64,000 nucleotides of DNA, taken from Taiwanofungus camphoratus. Lineage: Eukaryota > Basidiomycota > Agaricomycetes > Polyporales > Taiwanofungaceae. Positions 46,727-59,071 of the stretch are shown here, one piece after another (the stretch's first letter is position 1; each line of letters begins with the position of its first letter). The translations under genes were made by a program, and so were the position numbers. The notes beneath the pieces were generated by a model. It saw only the letters and a list, made by a program, of their open reading frames with translations, was not told the origin of the DNA and searched no databases. The stretch is from the NCBI GenBank assembly GCA_003999685.1, contig CP021222.1:2976001-3040000 (forward strand). The letters are read 5' to 3'.

Positions 46727-48805
46727 CTACTTGTAGGAAACGCTTGATGCTAGCATGCTCCGTCGTATGCAATCAGTGTCAACTACATGGACTCCCAAAC
46801 GAAGTCCGTCCTTCAAGCCAACTGCTACCGTTTCCGAGAGATGATCCAGATCCAGGTGTGGAAAGAAAGAAGTCTGAAGTTGTATACAATTAGAATGTTT
46901 CACATGGAGACCTGTATATAGAGGCGCAACGAGAAACGTTTGGGTATTGGTCGAAGAAGGTGCACATAGACGCTGTATCAGTGCGTCTGATGTTGCTCCT
47001 GCTAGATCAGTGAGGGTGATTTGCCCAGACCTAACGTCTTCGTGGATGAGCACAAATATCATTGACTCAGCAAAATGATCACGAGAACAAAGTTACGCGA
47101 GGGAATACCTTGTTTCGGGATATTCAAGAGGTGAAAGGGAGGCATGTATGTCTTCCAGTATATCACGTCGACCGTCTGTCTTTCTGCGACCATGAGTGCT
47201 TTTGTGCTTGCTAAGTCGATTTCGTCATGCAGATAGAAGAGTGACGGGACGATGCCGCCTTGATGAAAAATGCCAAAGATAACTCCGAGGATGATATTTA
47301 CAACAAACCAAGTCGCCTCAATTCAGTATCGTCATTATCTGTTCGTTACCTGAGGTCAATTCCGATCAGCTCACCCAAAATAATCTCCCAGCACGCTGGA
47401 CGCGGCCACTCTGCACCACCAAGACTATAAAGGGGACCAAGAGCGGGATAAGAAAACGAGGTTCTTGATGTGGCTGGACGGAGAGCACGGCTAATGATGC
47501 TACGATGACATACACACATGCTATTCCACACTCAGTGGCAAGTTCAACAACACATAAGTACAGTTCCGTACTCTTTTTCATGGACTCCACTACACCCTGT
47601 TCCGACTTGCCAGGAGTTTTCAGGACTTCCGCTCCGGCCAAGATGCCGTAATACACAAGCCCAGGGCCTACCACCATGGGCAAATTGACAAAGACATGCA
47701 ACCATCTAGGGTGAAGACCATGTTCCGCTAGGTTATCCGGGGAGATGTTGTAAAGCAGAAAGTTCACTGGTGTGAGGACCGGAGTTGACAGATTTCCGCG
47801 GAAATACACTGTGTCTATCATAGTCAAAACGAAAGCGGCCACGATGGACACGAAACCCAGTAGGAGTAGCAAAGAAGCCCGTGTGAGAGACCTTGAGCAA
47901 CGGAGTGTCTTTGCGGACGAGACACGCTGCAGCGTCCACTTGCAAATCTCGAGAGCGACCGGGAAAGCGAACGCAATGAACGTCAATCTTGTGTACGTGC
48001 CAAGGACCGAAACAAGAGCAAAGGTCATAAGGTACGGCATACCACGACCTAACTGGGAAATTTGGCATGAAAGAAACACCTGGAAGATGATCGAGTAAGA
48101 AACTTGCCTTCTGGGTCTCAGTCCAACCTGCCGTACTGACCAAGAGCTTACGCAAGATGAGCAAGGATATAGCAACAAGGATTGCCTCAATCGAATTGGA
48201 AAATGGTCGTATCAGGAATGTATGAGCGACAAAGGACGAGGCGAAGAGGATGAGTGCATGTATGCGCGCTCCCTGATCAGGAAACAGCTGGAAGACACAA
48301 TAGTCTGAAGAATTTAGCGCGTGGTGCTCTTTACTGAAGATGTAACAAGTACCTACCAAGGACGAAAGAGAGACACAAAAAAGCTAATCGTTGGGTGCGG
48401 AAAACGATTAGTGGCGACATTCGCTTGCCTGCAAGTGTCACTACGGAACACCGTTATGTTGCATAGGGTACAATCTTTTACCTTTGAAAATCAACCCGAG
48501 AATCGTAAAGGGGATGCCTGTTGTCAATGCGGGCGGCACAATGGAGCGACAGGGGAAGTCTGGATCCCATTCCCATGTCCGTAACGTATGCAAACCAAGA
48601 ATCTGACCTGTTCGTAGAACACTTCAAGACGCCGACCGCCTGATCGTCACATATACACACCTGCTGTTACCTCCCCATTCTGGAAGTATTCATCGGGATG
48701 AATATAACCTGTTCCGAAAAGCGAGAAACAGATCCGAAGGAAAAGCAAGTAGAAATAGACGTTCTTCAGCTTCAAAAAGCCATGACAGGATGATGCCAGA
48801 GACAT
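46727..48805 (-). CDS. SMP3: GPI mannosyltransferase 4 (Smp3/PIG-Z)
   Basis: Seven exons (48,805-48,661; 48,607-48,482; 48,428-48,357; 48,304-48,108; 48,052-47,375; 47,316-47,109; 47,037-46,727) give 578 residues. GT22-family signs: GYIHPDEYFQNGEV after the first hydrophobic segment (catalytic Asp38/Glu39 region), TWEWDPDFPCRSIVPP, the RPFSNSIEAI luminal motif, HQEPRFLIPL, and FHQGGIVPS near the C-terminus. These fit the enzyme adding the fourth mannose to the GPI core in the ER membrane. Many hydrophobic helices lie between. The intron after TETQK has a perfect GC donor (AAG|gcaagt). The start at 48,805 keeps a short N-terminus before the first helix. It is divergent from the glutaminyl cyclase gene, with 206 bp between starts. 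Confidence 0.92.
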
Positions 48806-49011
48806 CAAGGCTGAACAGTGAACGAAAGTCTGGGTACACTGGAATCTTAAGCGTCACGTGTTGACCAATCAGAGGGGTGGCTGGCTCCACTACGTGGTGC
48901 TGATTGGCCGATTACGGGCGCTTAACCTTATGGGAGGTGCGCCTACTGCCCAACTGCCTCAGATACGACCATAACACATTGTCTGGTAAGAGGGACCAGG
49001 TCCAGCGGCTA

Positions 49012-50433
49012 ATGCCAATCGTTTCTCGACGACCCACATGGGGAGCTGTTCATCTATTCTACGACTTTTTCTTATTTTATCTAGCTCTCCTTGCGCCTTT
49101 TTGCCATGCATTCAAACTCGGCCAGCGTGACTTTATTCAGTTGTCGTCCAGCGCCATCACTTCGCTCGTCTCTTCACCAGATCCCGTCCGAAATATCGAC
49201 CCGTCCAATCCCTCTTCCCATTTGTCAAAGATCCTCATTCCACGCCCGTCGGATTCGGACAACAATACAATCGTAAAGGACTACATCGCGTCCACACTCA
49301 GGAAGCTCAACTGGCATGTTGAGGAAGACACCTTCAATGGCACGACCCCTTATGGGACGAAACGTTTCACGAATGTCATCGCCACTAAGGATCCAACAGC
49401 TCCCCGTAGAGTCGTGCTCTCCGCTCATTTTGACAGCAAGTTCTTTCCAAGCTACCCACAAAATCAAGTGCGTGCTCGTCCCACAGCCGACTTGCAGATG
49501 AGACATCATTGACGACGAGGGCAGTAGTTTGTAGGTGCAACGGACTCTGCCGCACCATGTGCGTTCATGCTCGACCTTGCAGAAACCTTAGACCGTCTGT
49601 TAGACGACCGGCAGCAGCGTTTGGAGGACGGGGAAGAAGACGATGAAGATGTAGCAGAGACTACCTTACAACTCGTCTTCTTTGACGGCGAAGAAGCGTT
49701 CAAAGACTGGACTGCGACTGACTCTATATACGGCGCAAGGTAAACATCGCATTGTCTTGTGCAGCTAATGACAAAGGTGCTCATCAGTACAGACATTTAG
49801 CTCAAAAGTGGTCGGCAACTTACATCGGACCCAATGCTAAGAGGAGATTACTCCCGTCTTCCACAACTGAACTGTCAACAATTGAACACCTCATCTTACT
49901 TGATCTGCTCGGCGCCCCTCGACCACAAATACGTTCGTCCTTTCTCGACACAGCTTGGCTCTTCGATGCTATGGTGTCGGCCGAGCAGAGGCTTGGAGAG
50001 AGCGGTGCGTTCAGGTATGGAGAAGACGGCGAGACTGGCGACCAGTGGACCAGCTTCTTCGTTCCTCGGTCAGCCCAATTCAACCTTGGAGGCATCGAAG
50101 ACGATCATCTACCCTTCCTGAAATTGGGTGTGAGCGTGCTGCATGTTATTGCAAGTCCTTTCCCTCGGGTGTGGCATACACTAAAGGCATGTATCCTGGA
50201 TGAACACAATTTTTGCTATTGTTGATTGATGTGCCGATTGACTCCAGGACGATGCTTCCGCCCTCGACATAGCTACGATGCGGCGTTGGAACCTCATTCT
50301 CCGCGTTTTCATGTGCGAATATCTCGGTCTCTATCCCCACGATTCATCAAGATCGTTTCCTAGACACTCGCCGCCAGGCCTGCATCGATCGGGCGATGAA
50401 CTCGTGAGGACGATAGCCATTCTTCATACATGA
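49012..50433 (+). CDS. Glutaminyl-peptide cyclotransferase (M28 family)
   Basis: Four exons (49,012-49,467; 49,528-49,739; 49,793-50,186; 50,248-50,433) give 415 residues. The chosen Met is followed by a hydrophobic segment (about residues 13-32), so the enzyme probably enters the secretory path. Zinc-site motifs match glutaminyl cyclases: [16 protein letters not shown] (Asp158), FFDGEEAF (Glu207/208), DDHLPF and PFPRVWHT (His351), with the DSIYGARHLA block that sets cyclases apart from M28 aminopeptidases. The product would form N-terminal pyroglutamate. An acidic insert (EDGEEDDED) lies at about 185-193. The last intron appears to use a GC donor (AAG|gcatgt). An upstream in-frame ATG at 48,904 is less likely. 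Confidence 0.9.
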
Positions 50434-50757
50434 TGCATTGCTGATCCTCGTCTAGTAGTTATAGAAGTTGGAGAAAACGAATAAGACTAGCTGGGTTTGA
50501 TGTGACATATATTTATTGATTATTCATTTTCCTTCGTGCGCATTCTCGGTCACATTATAAAAGGTAAGAGAAGGCAAGGCAAGCAAGTATAGAGTATTTC
50601 AATCTTTAAAACGCAAGGCGGCGGACAGAGACTGCAAGTTTTTGAAGGTCACAACAATTGAATCAGAAGCGGTCAGAAATTCCTTGGAGCAGAAATAGAG
50701 CCGCAAGAGAAGTCCTGTGAGTTCAGCCTCGTGTATGCAACATCTCTGATGCAGGTG
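50434..50757. other. Gap between convergent genes
   Basis: These 324 bp separate the stops of the glutaminyl cyclase and the coiled-coil gene. They are AT-rich, with cattataaaagg near 50,553. I see nothing but presumed 3' UTRs. Confidence 0.5.
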
Positions 50758-51854
50758 TTACGATAGAAGCAACGCCTTGTAGTGTTTGATAAGGGCATGT
50801 GCATCGGTGGCAATCTAACTCACAGGCATAAATGTGTATAATCAGCAGTGGGGTCCCGAAGGAAGCCGCAGCGATTCACGAGGCGTACCTTCTGGTTCTC
50901 TAGATTGTCGTCCATCTTTGCCTTGGCATTCCTGACTAGTTTGCGGCGCGAGTTCTGGCGTTCTGCAGCATGTGCCTCCACTGAAGAGCAATGGTCTGTC
51001 ATTGCACTGAAAGAACTACCCTCTAAGTGACTTACGCATGACGCTTGCTTCGTTGATTTGGTCTGCTCTGCGGTGGGATAGGTCCTCGGTCAAGGAGGGA
51101 TAAAGTCCGAGCAAGCTCCGGACAGATTCCTGGCGAAGGATCAGTCTGTATAACGAGTCAGATGATCTACAGACGAGGAGTTCGTACGTCATGATTCTTC
51201 CATAAGAGTGCGAGATCTTTGAAATGTCTGTCCTCGGAGACCTCTTGAGCTTTCAGTTCAATGACCTTGGCCTTGCACTGTTCACTGCATAGCAGCCATG
51301 CTCATTATGAAGAGAGGAAACATCATGCACTTGATGGCGGTCTCACATAAAGGTGACACCGTCGCGCACGACTGCGTCCACGTTCCTGCGGGCCTCGGCG
51401 AATAAAATATTCTTCTTACTCTGGAACGCGGCAGAACGCGTTGATGTCTTTGTGGCCTTGCGTTCTGTAGGCGTACAAAGGTTACACTACACTCACACGG
51501 AGCGTGCTGCTAAGAAAGCACGCACTCTGGAACTCTTGCAGGATGCTGAGCATCTCCATCATGCTGGTTTCTCGTTGTGAAGCGACTATATGCGCGTCAA
51601 GAGGCCCGACGGACACTCACCTCTCTTCGTCGCCATTCCGTGCGCCGGACCCGCCGACATCGTCGTCATTCTGGATCTCGTCGAGGTCTTCCTTTCTGTC
51701 AAAACTCTGAAAAGTGACTGAATGAGCGGTCGAGCGCAGCGCCGATTTGGCTAACGCTGTTCCTTGTGCTGCTGGAACAACCGATTACTACCCGAGTGCT
51801 ACGTTGTGAGTTACACTTGCATTACGTACCCGATGTTGCGCTTTTTCTAGGCAT
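50758..51854 (-). CDS. Conserved-looking coiled-coil protein, function unknown
   Basis: Eight short exons (51,854-51,830; 51,771-51,621; 51,563-51,526; 51,464-51,347; 51,284-51,188; 51,129-51,036; 50,980-50,889; 50,814-50,758) join in phase to 223 residues. The N-terminus is small and polar, then acidic (DLDEIQNDDD). From SMMEMLSILQEFQ onward it is largely helical, with heptad-like spacing (KAKVIELKAQEVSEDRHFKDLALLW), a basic RRKLVRNAKAKMDDN stretch and a final ALIKHYKALLLS helix. No family is recognised; kinetochore or other coiled-coil complexes would be plausible homes. The exon structure argues for a real gene, though the first two splice choices rest only on phase. Confidence 0.62.
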
Positions 51855-52134
51855 TGCGATATACAGTACTATTGAGTATCTTGTGAGATTGATGTAAAAG
51901 AGGGGCCACAAGTCCTGGTACTAGTAGTAAACGTTCATACGCGTAACAAGCATGGCAATTTACTATATCATATTCAAACGTCGATATAAGCTGATCGAGC
52001 ATCACAAGTTGCAGATCCGATTCGAATATTGCTTCTGCACGCCACAAGGAAAGTGTTTCGTGATAATATATAATATACATCCGTCGTGAAGTTACAAGTG
52101 TTATATATGACAGCACGCTATCTGTCTACAACCC

Positions 52135-52707
52135 TCAGCCATGACCAAGTAGAGCAGTTATACGGGTGTCGAAACCCTCATTCCGGATAGGCATCTCCGG
52201 GGTATGAAATGGATTCTTCATGACTGCATCTGCGTATGCCTCATACACTTTCTGCAAAACCGAATCGGCGGTGGGTTCCACCAGTGATGTAAGGAGGACA
52301 AATTTCGTGCCTGTTGGGGAAGTCGCACATAAGATTACCTTGCAAGTGGCAAGAACGTCGTGCACACCTGTGGCCGTCAACAGGATCGTCATCTTGAAAG
52401 TCTCGCCTGAGATCACTTGAGCACCGGAACTTGTTCCGATAGGAGAGAGACGACTGGTGATAGCGTGGATCCCATGTAAAGTGCCGGCGAGTACCAAGTA
52501 TTCGTTGGATGTCAAGTGCGGCAGTCCATCTATTCCAAACGTCAGATCAAGGAGACTACAGGCAGCAAAAGGGACGACCTCCGAAGTTTCGCTGATAGAC
52601 CAAACCCCCGGCTTTGTTGATGACCTAGAGTATTACACCCTCAGCAATGGAGACAAACAACAATATGTCAGAGAAATATGCCATACCCAGAGACCGAAGA
52701 TGGCCAT
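52135..52707 (-). CDS. TRS23: TRAPP complex subunit Trs23 (TRAPPC4/synbindin)
   Basis: Four exons (52,707-52,687; 52,624-52,579; 52,529-52,368; 52,310-52,135) give 134 residues. The longin-fold start MAIFGLW-VINKAGGLVYQRNF, then TSNEYLVLAGTLHGIHAITSRLSP and the conserved end LTSLVEPTADSVLQKVYEAYADAVMKNPF identify Trs23. It is a core subunit of the TRAPP tether and Ypt1/Rab1 exchange factor at the Golgi. The last intron (52,367-52,311) is 57 bases, a multiple of three without a stop, so an unspliced message would still encode protein. Family length and the T-G-T-K-F-V-L-L junction support splicing. It is divergent from HOP1, with 118 bp between starts. Confidence 0.93.
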
Positions 52708-52825
52708 TTCTGACGCGAGGCCATGTGAGCTCGACGCGTCCTGGCACGCGTCGTCCATCACTTTCAAACTCCGATGATCCTGATCGTGACGGGCCTCCCA
52801 TAGCGATTCTTCCTCTATTTCAATC
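52708..52825. promoter_or_regulatory. Shared TRS23/HOP1 promoter with two ACGCGT boxes
   Basis: The 118 bp between the two start codons contain ACGCGT at 52,734-52,739 and 52,746-52,751, inside gacgcgtc-ctgg-cacgcgtc, plus a half site tgacgcg at 52,711. ACGCGT is the MluI cell-cycle box bound by MBF (Mbp1-type) factors in fungi. Given the small space, either gene or both could respond. Confidence 0.6.
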
Positions 52826-55800
52826 ATGCAAGCACAAATCGCTAGGACAGAGCAAAACCAAGTATGTCTTCGCAGATAGGTAACTTGAAGTTAATATTTA
52901 TCATATACGTCCAGGCAACTTTGACATCACAACAAAGTCTACAGTCCATTCAAACACTTTTGAAAGCAGGTCTGGGCTGTATAACCTATCTAAGGCACGG
53001 TTATATGCGCATATATAAGCAGATATTGAATCTCTTACTGCGACACGGTATTCAGAAATCTTCTGCCTGTTGACAATTTCTCGGAGAGTAAGCGAATATG
53101 CGGTCGCAGCCTATCATGGACTCATAAGATGATATTCATAAGGCTACTTAACATCTTCGAGCTCCGAATCACTGTCTTCACAGCCTTCCAACAATGGCTC
53201 CTTCGCATCCGAAGACGGGAAGAGAAACATTAGCGGCTTCAAAATCATGACCGTCACGCGTGGCTTCACAGAGGAAGCAGACAAACTCTTAGACTACCTC
53301 GTAAGTGCAGGGGATGGCCTGCTGATCTTGTGCTAGCAGTCTGAGCTGAATCTATCAGGAGCATGGAATCTTTGATGCTTTGCAAAAGCAGTATCTTCGC
53401 AGCTTCATATTCGCTATATACCTCGTAAGCTGCGAGTTTCTCTTTTCAAGCCGAATTAGTCACCATATGAACAATAATGACCACAGGATAATGAAGATCC
53501 TAACAAGTGAGAACGTTCATGCTGCTCCTCGTCCCTGTTCCTGAGATTGACACGTGTCGTCTAGCATCGTGGAAGCTTACACTTTTAACTTCAACGTACG
53601 CTCTCGATCCTAGTAGTTTCGAGTTTACGACGTGCTTATTTCCTACTTCACGACAGTACCATACTATTCCCGGGACAAGCACTGTCATTCCTATCATGTC
53701 ACTCGATGCAGACCTCGCCAAATTGTCTCTCACCGGGGCTAAGAAGGCACCCGATCCGGTGTCGGATGCGATGAAGAATGGAAGAATGCCCACCCTCGGA
53801 GAAGTCAAGAGAAGTATAAAGGTCTGTACAAGTTATTCTTGGGTTCGGATGTTATGAGGTCTAGACCAGGTCTTCGTCCGCACTTAGACCTTGATCAAAA
53901 ACCTCATTCAAGCTACAACCCAAATGGACGCTCTGCCTAGTACGTTGCTATCGTCCTCGTGTGATCATTCAGAGCTGTACAAATGAAAGAAAATTCTCCC
54001 ATTCAAGAACGCCGTTATGCAACCTTCAAGCTCTTTTACCACGAGGATACTCCGGATGATTATGAGCCCGCACACTTCCGCCCAGGAGATGCCAAGAAGG
54101 ATCGGTGGTTCTTTGCCACGCATGACAAAGGGGAAGTGCCGGAGAAGTGTAGTATCGGCTCTATACAGACCGGCTACCACAGTGTCGACGTTCGTGTGAC
54201 TTCAGTGTCAGGGTATTTGCCCTCCACCGAAGACAACAATGCTCCTTTCTTGGGGACGACGAACGGCTATCCTCACGCGGCGCCGACTCTAACGCCAGCG
54301 GAGGAACTAACGATGAGAATGCAGCAGGCGGAGATCCAGCGACAAGACGCTTTAGAGCGGCGGGTGGTATGGGATGGAGATGAAGGGTTGGGCGATGTCG
54401 ATGCGGATGGTGAAGACGACCCTGAATGTGTTCAAGGTACAGGCACTGGTATGCATTCACACACTTTCCTATCGCTTGCCAATCACGAGTTTGGTATTAC
54501 AGATGGGAAATCAAATTCATCGTTGGGGGCTTGGCGAGTTAAAGGCCGTGAGGTTGAGTTAGTCGCGCCCCTTGGAGTTAGGGATGAGAATGGTCGTATT
54601 ATACCATGTACTGAAGAAGAGAAAGGGAAAGGCGCGGACGCGGATCAATGCGGCAAAATCGAGGAGGCTCAATACGCTGGCAAGCAGGACAATGTACCGA
54701 GCCGTATCGGACAATTGGTCTGATTTTTGCTTCATGATAGCTCTGGCGAATCACCTGATGATTACTCTGCTTTCAATTAGGCTCAAGAACTGCCACGCCC
54801 CAGTGGACCAGTGCTCCAGACTCAGCAGCTTGAACAAACTCAGGTCATAGAATCACCTAGTGCAGAACGGATTTCTCCTCTGAGCTCACCTTCCCCTTCT
54901 CCTTCGCCTTCACCATCTCTGACTCCTAAGGTTAAGCGCCACAATTTGAGGTCCAGACGTGCTCAATTGACAGTAGACTCGCCACCTGCTTCTAACACTG
55001 GGCTCACGCCGTTACCCCTTGCCTCGAGTCTGGACCCCCCGGCGGAGTCAATTGACACGCAGGTGGTGAAGGATTTGATTGTCAATGCTTGCATCGCAGA
55101 TGGGGAGGATGCCGAGATGCTAGGTTGGTACACTTGCTCACAAACTCTGTTCTCCGTGGCCCCTTGACTGCATGTGTGTATGACAGACATAGACACTCAA
55201 ATCATTCCTTCGGCATCGAGTGCTAAGGACTCTATCCAGTCTTTCTCGAGTATCGTCGGCGCTGCACGACAAGAAGCAGGCACTGTTCAGGCGGACAGTG
55301 TGATTGAGCAGGAGCAAATTGACACTGCGAACGTTGGCACCTTGGAATGCGAATGCAGCGTTACAGTGAGCCTAAGCCTGGTGTTTATTCTTTATGCCGT
55401 TTCAACAGCAAGTTTTGCAGGCCGAAGACTGCGATTCCTGTATGTGTGAGGGTGGATGTAAAAGATGGTTTCATGTGTGGTATGCTTCATCTTTTGACAT
55501 CCACTGTCTACGTTGTTTACTTGTTCATGGTGAGGTGTATGGGTTATCATTCGGCGAAGGACAAGCGTGTTCCTTCGAACTTCGTCTGCTTTGATTGTCG
55601 CGTTAGAGCAGACCAAAATTGGGACCTCATCATGGTGCACGATTTACATCCAAGGATGATGGCGAGGTTCAGGGATTTAGCCATCATGAGGTAAGCTGTG
55701 CCGGGTTTGCTTCACGTCGATATTGCCATGCGTTCACGTCATTCTCGTTGTGTAGGAGAGCTATCAAAGTATTCGAGACGTATGAACCGGAGAGTTTGTC

Positions 55801-56649
55801 TTCGTTTACCAAAGTGATCGGTGAGTTATCTAGTGTTTGATGTACCGTCTGTTACCAATTAGCCGCAATATAGGGTGCGATTCTGCTGTTGCGGGACAGT
55901 TATTTAAGAGGCTTGAGACTGAAGGTCAGTAGCAGTGAATTAGGCTGATGATATTCCTCACGGGCGCGCCTGTTCAGGCTTTATAACGCTAAAAACCAGA
56001 GAGTCGGATAGTTTGGGCCTGATGGAAACCAGTGTGCATGCCACTAAAGGCAAAGGAAAAGCCAGCGGGAAAGCGAGACAATCGCATCGTCTAAGAACCC
56101 TCCAAAAGCCGAAGTATGTATTTGTGCAAGCGTCGATCAATAGTAAAGCATACCAAGATTACTTCGATCCCGAACCCGAGATTGAGAAGAAGTTACTCGG
56201 ACTTTCAGACCTCGTTCGTCCACTTGGTCCATCAGACCGCTCGGTTGCCCTGCTAACAAGACTGGTAGAAACCACGACGTAAATCACACAAAAAGAAGGC
56301 CGTGCATGACATGGATGCGGAGAAGTATTGGGATGTCTCTTAGGCCAGTGCAATCCTGACAAAGATTCATTGCAGGTGTCACTCTGAGTCAACGCATCTA
56401 ATCGACGACCTAAATCCGATTGGCGATACGACAAAGGCGGTGATGGCCATCGACCTTCCCTTCAATCCAATCGAGTCCCAGACGCAAGAAGAAACTCAGC
56501 TACCCCTTGCTAACCTTCCTGCCAACAGCTGCGACAATGCAGACGGCATATTGAAGCGCAAGACCAGTAAAACTTCCGAAGGAGAAATGACTAGGACATC
56601 TAAGAAGATCAAGATATCTGTCGGCCCGGCCGTAGACCTCGGAGACTGA
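52826..56649 (+). CDS. HOP1: Meiotic HORMA-domain axis protein Hop1
   Basis: Nineteen exons give 911 residues: 52,826-52,861; 52,915-52,994; 53,056-53,087; 53,143-53,300; 53,359-53,424; 53,487-53,506; 53,565-53,595; 53,657-53,821; 53,888-53,939; 54,008-54,448; 54,503-54,717; 54,781-55,123; 55,187-55,365; 55,409-55,479; 55,535-55,690; 55,756-55,820; 55,874-55,924; 55,978-56,278; 56,376-56,649. The HORMA domain fills the first 220 or so residues (LLKAGLGCITYLR, DALQKQYLRSFIFAIY, YTFNFNYH, RRYATFKLFYHEDTP). A Ser/Pro-rich linker leads to a PHD-type zinc finger near 600-660 (CDSCMCEGGCKRWFHVWCMGYH...CFDC) and then a winged-helix-like part (GQLFKRLETEGFI). It organises meiotic chromosome axes and double-strand-break repair. 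The C-terminus (LKRKTSKTSEGE...KKIKI) could hold the closure motif. Intron 2 seems to use a weak GC donor. Confidence 0.9.
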
Positions 56650-59071
56650 AGACTGCCAGGCAAATGGCGACCACTCCTAGCCTTCTGGACCGTGTAGCTG
56701 ATACTTGCCTGCACCCTTCGTTTCTTGTTTCTCGGCTCTGGGGCTTCTCGCTTACTGCACATTCTCCGACCTTTGATCTGCTGCTATTGTGCTGTCTCAT
56801 GCTCCCATGGAAGAACTTGCATGACACGTTCTAATCAGTATAATACTCGCTTCGTAATGTACAAATAAACCCCATGATTGCTCATGGATAAGGCTTGCGG
56901 GCCAATGGTCTGATGAATCAAGGTCCAGGCTGATTCCCGATTAGGGCACCTGGGCATCAGGGCGAAAGAGGGAAAGTGTACGTTGTCTAGGCTCTGGCCA
57001 GGGTCCAGAACCATAAGCAGCGGTTACTGCAATTTGGGCATGAATATACAGGTTCCATTGCATCGGCTAGGTTCTATCGGCCTAACGTAGTGCACCCAAT
57101 ATCACTCATGTGAGCAACATCATCGGGAAATGAGCTCCAGTTGACCTTCGGCCGGCGAAAAACTTGAAGTTCGCTTTGGGACAGCACGCACTTTAGATTG
57201 AAGCCAAAAATAGGTAAGGTATACGCCTGGTATGCTTCCGACTGAACGGACTTCCCTAATACTTATTTATCGTCAACATCATCAGGAAGATTTTGCCACA
57301 GGCGTTGCCTGGGCGATGCAGACAATTGTAAGTTCCTGCTCCACACGACATGACATTGGTACCGCATATCTTCATACGTACATCGTAGGTAAGCAGTATG
57401 CGCCAAACCATTGGGATCTCGCGACATGGCTGAGCGTGCGAGTTTTCAATTAGAAACCGTGAGCGCTGCCAATAGACCTTTCGGACCCTGAGCCGTACCG
57501 CAGGAGCGTGCCAGTGAACAAGTTCTGCGATGAAATTTGTTAACCGTGAGATTTTCCATGGCAGACGGAGAATAAAGCAGAAGCATCTTGTCTCAGTGGC
57601 GGGAGCAGCGAGGGCACGATTGAGCCGTATGAACGAAGTTGGCTGGTCTTGTGTGATTGCGTTTCGGGCGGTTGACGGTCGAGCGAATAGTGTTCCGCAG
57701 CTATTCTCGAGATCATCCCGGGGGCTAGAACCTTGTGTCGGAGGATGAAGTGAGACTGATAAGCAGAAGGTTTTTCCTTTTCACAAACCATTGCCACTGA
57801 ATGAGCAAAGATTGGATTCCGCGCGGTTATTAAAGCGGACCTTCACGACCGTGCACGGTCAGGGGATCACCTTTGGTGAGTACACAGCGGAGGGCATGTG
57901 GCCCCGACTTCGTGACCACATTCCGAACCTTGTCTCTTAGCTTCGGATTTCTGAGATATCAATTTCTGATAAGTGCGTCGGACGTCCAAGTTTCCCAAGC
58001 GTGGAAGACGATGATTATATATGATACGCACCTCTTGGCACACCTTTTGACAGCCTGACTCTCAGACGATGACCAGTCGACCTAGCGGCGGCGGTTCTGG
58101 CACGCAGATACAAGCGAACATGTTAGTGCTGCGTATGAAACGGGGGACTGGAGCGAACTGGAGCAAGTCAGAGTGGATAAAGGCCACCGACCGGATTGCG
58201 GTTCCACCCTCACTTCGATGCTCCAAGACGGGTCCCAGCATATACATGTGCATCCTCTGACCTGGCTGCGAGGCTGCGGTGGTGCCCGCTGTTATATCTG
58301 TGAATTTCTTTGAAAAAGCCAGGCTGGGTGCACCGCGCGAGTTCCCAACCTGGATAGATCGGCCTCCTGGGATCTTCTCGGGGAAGGACCTGCCCTGAAT
58401 GGTATATCATAAAACGATCCTGGCTGCAGTTATCGCCGTTTATCCCCTCATGATTTGGCAACTCGTCGAGCCTCACGTTCCACGGTCGACGAACTGCATC
58501 GTGAGGATCTCGCAGGAGATGAAGTAAACGGTGCACGGCATAGTCTTGCACCTCCGTATCTCCCTGAAACCGATGTCCACGGTTCCGGGGCTCGTTAGAG
58601 TGGTGTACATGCAAACCGCGATTGGTGACGATCGTCTCAATGGCCATTCTTCCTCGCCATCCGGATTACAGTCGATGCATAGAACAAGTACCGAAACTCA
58701 GATCGTATCGTCGAAGAGTTGCAGGAAAAATCGATCTTGTGCGGCTGCTTTCTCAGGGCCGGGCTCGTGAGGCTAGAATAATAAGATTGATTCTGTGTGT
58801 GGGCCATCTGTGGGAGCGAGAAAATCCAAGGGAGTGAGGTGGCCAATTGAGGGCTAGCGTGACCGATTTGAATGAGAAACTGCGGCACGTTGAAGCCATT
58901 CAAGTCGGCCGTCGAAAGTTCCAGGTCTGATGCTATGGGTCGCTGTCTCTAATTTCATTTTCACTTAAGACACTATTCCCGGCTTTTGCCATTGAAATAC
59001 ATTCCCTCTCCGAACCTACTTTACAGTCCTCCTTCACGACCCGTTGAGTGCCTCCCGCAAGCCATCTAGCC
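56650..59071. other. 2.4-kb gap without a supported gene
   Basis: No gene is recognised between HOP1 and DOA1. The longest frame is on the minus strand, 58,647-58,210 (145 codons, polar, with no domain or splice support). Plus frames at 57,232-57,453 and 57,530-57,748 are equally featureless. The right end contains a pyrimidine-rich stretch just upstream of the DOA1 start, usual for fungal promoters. Confidence 0.45.

Noticed and set aside
58210-58647. 145-codon minus frame upstream of DOA1
   Set aside because: It has polar composition without motifs, no splice or promoter support, and overlapping frames on the other strand.
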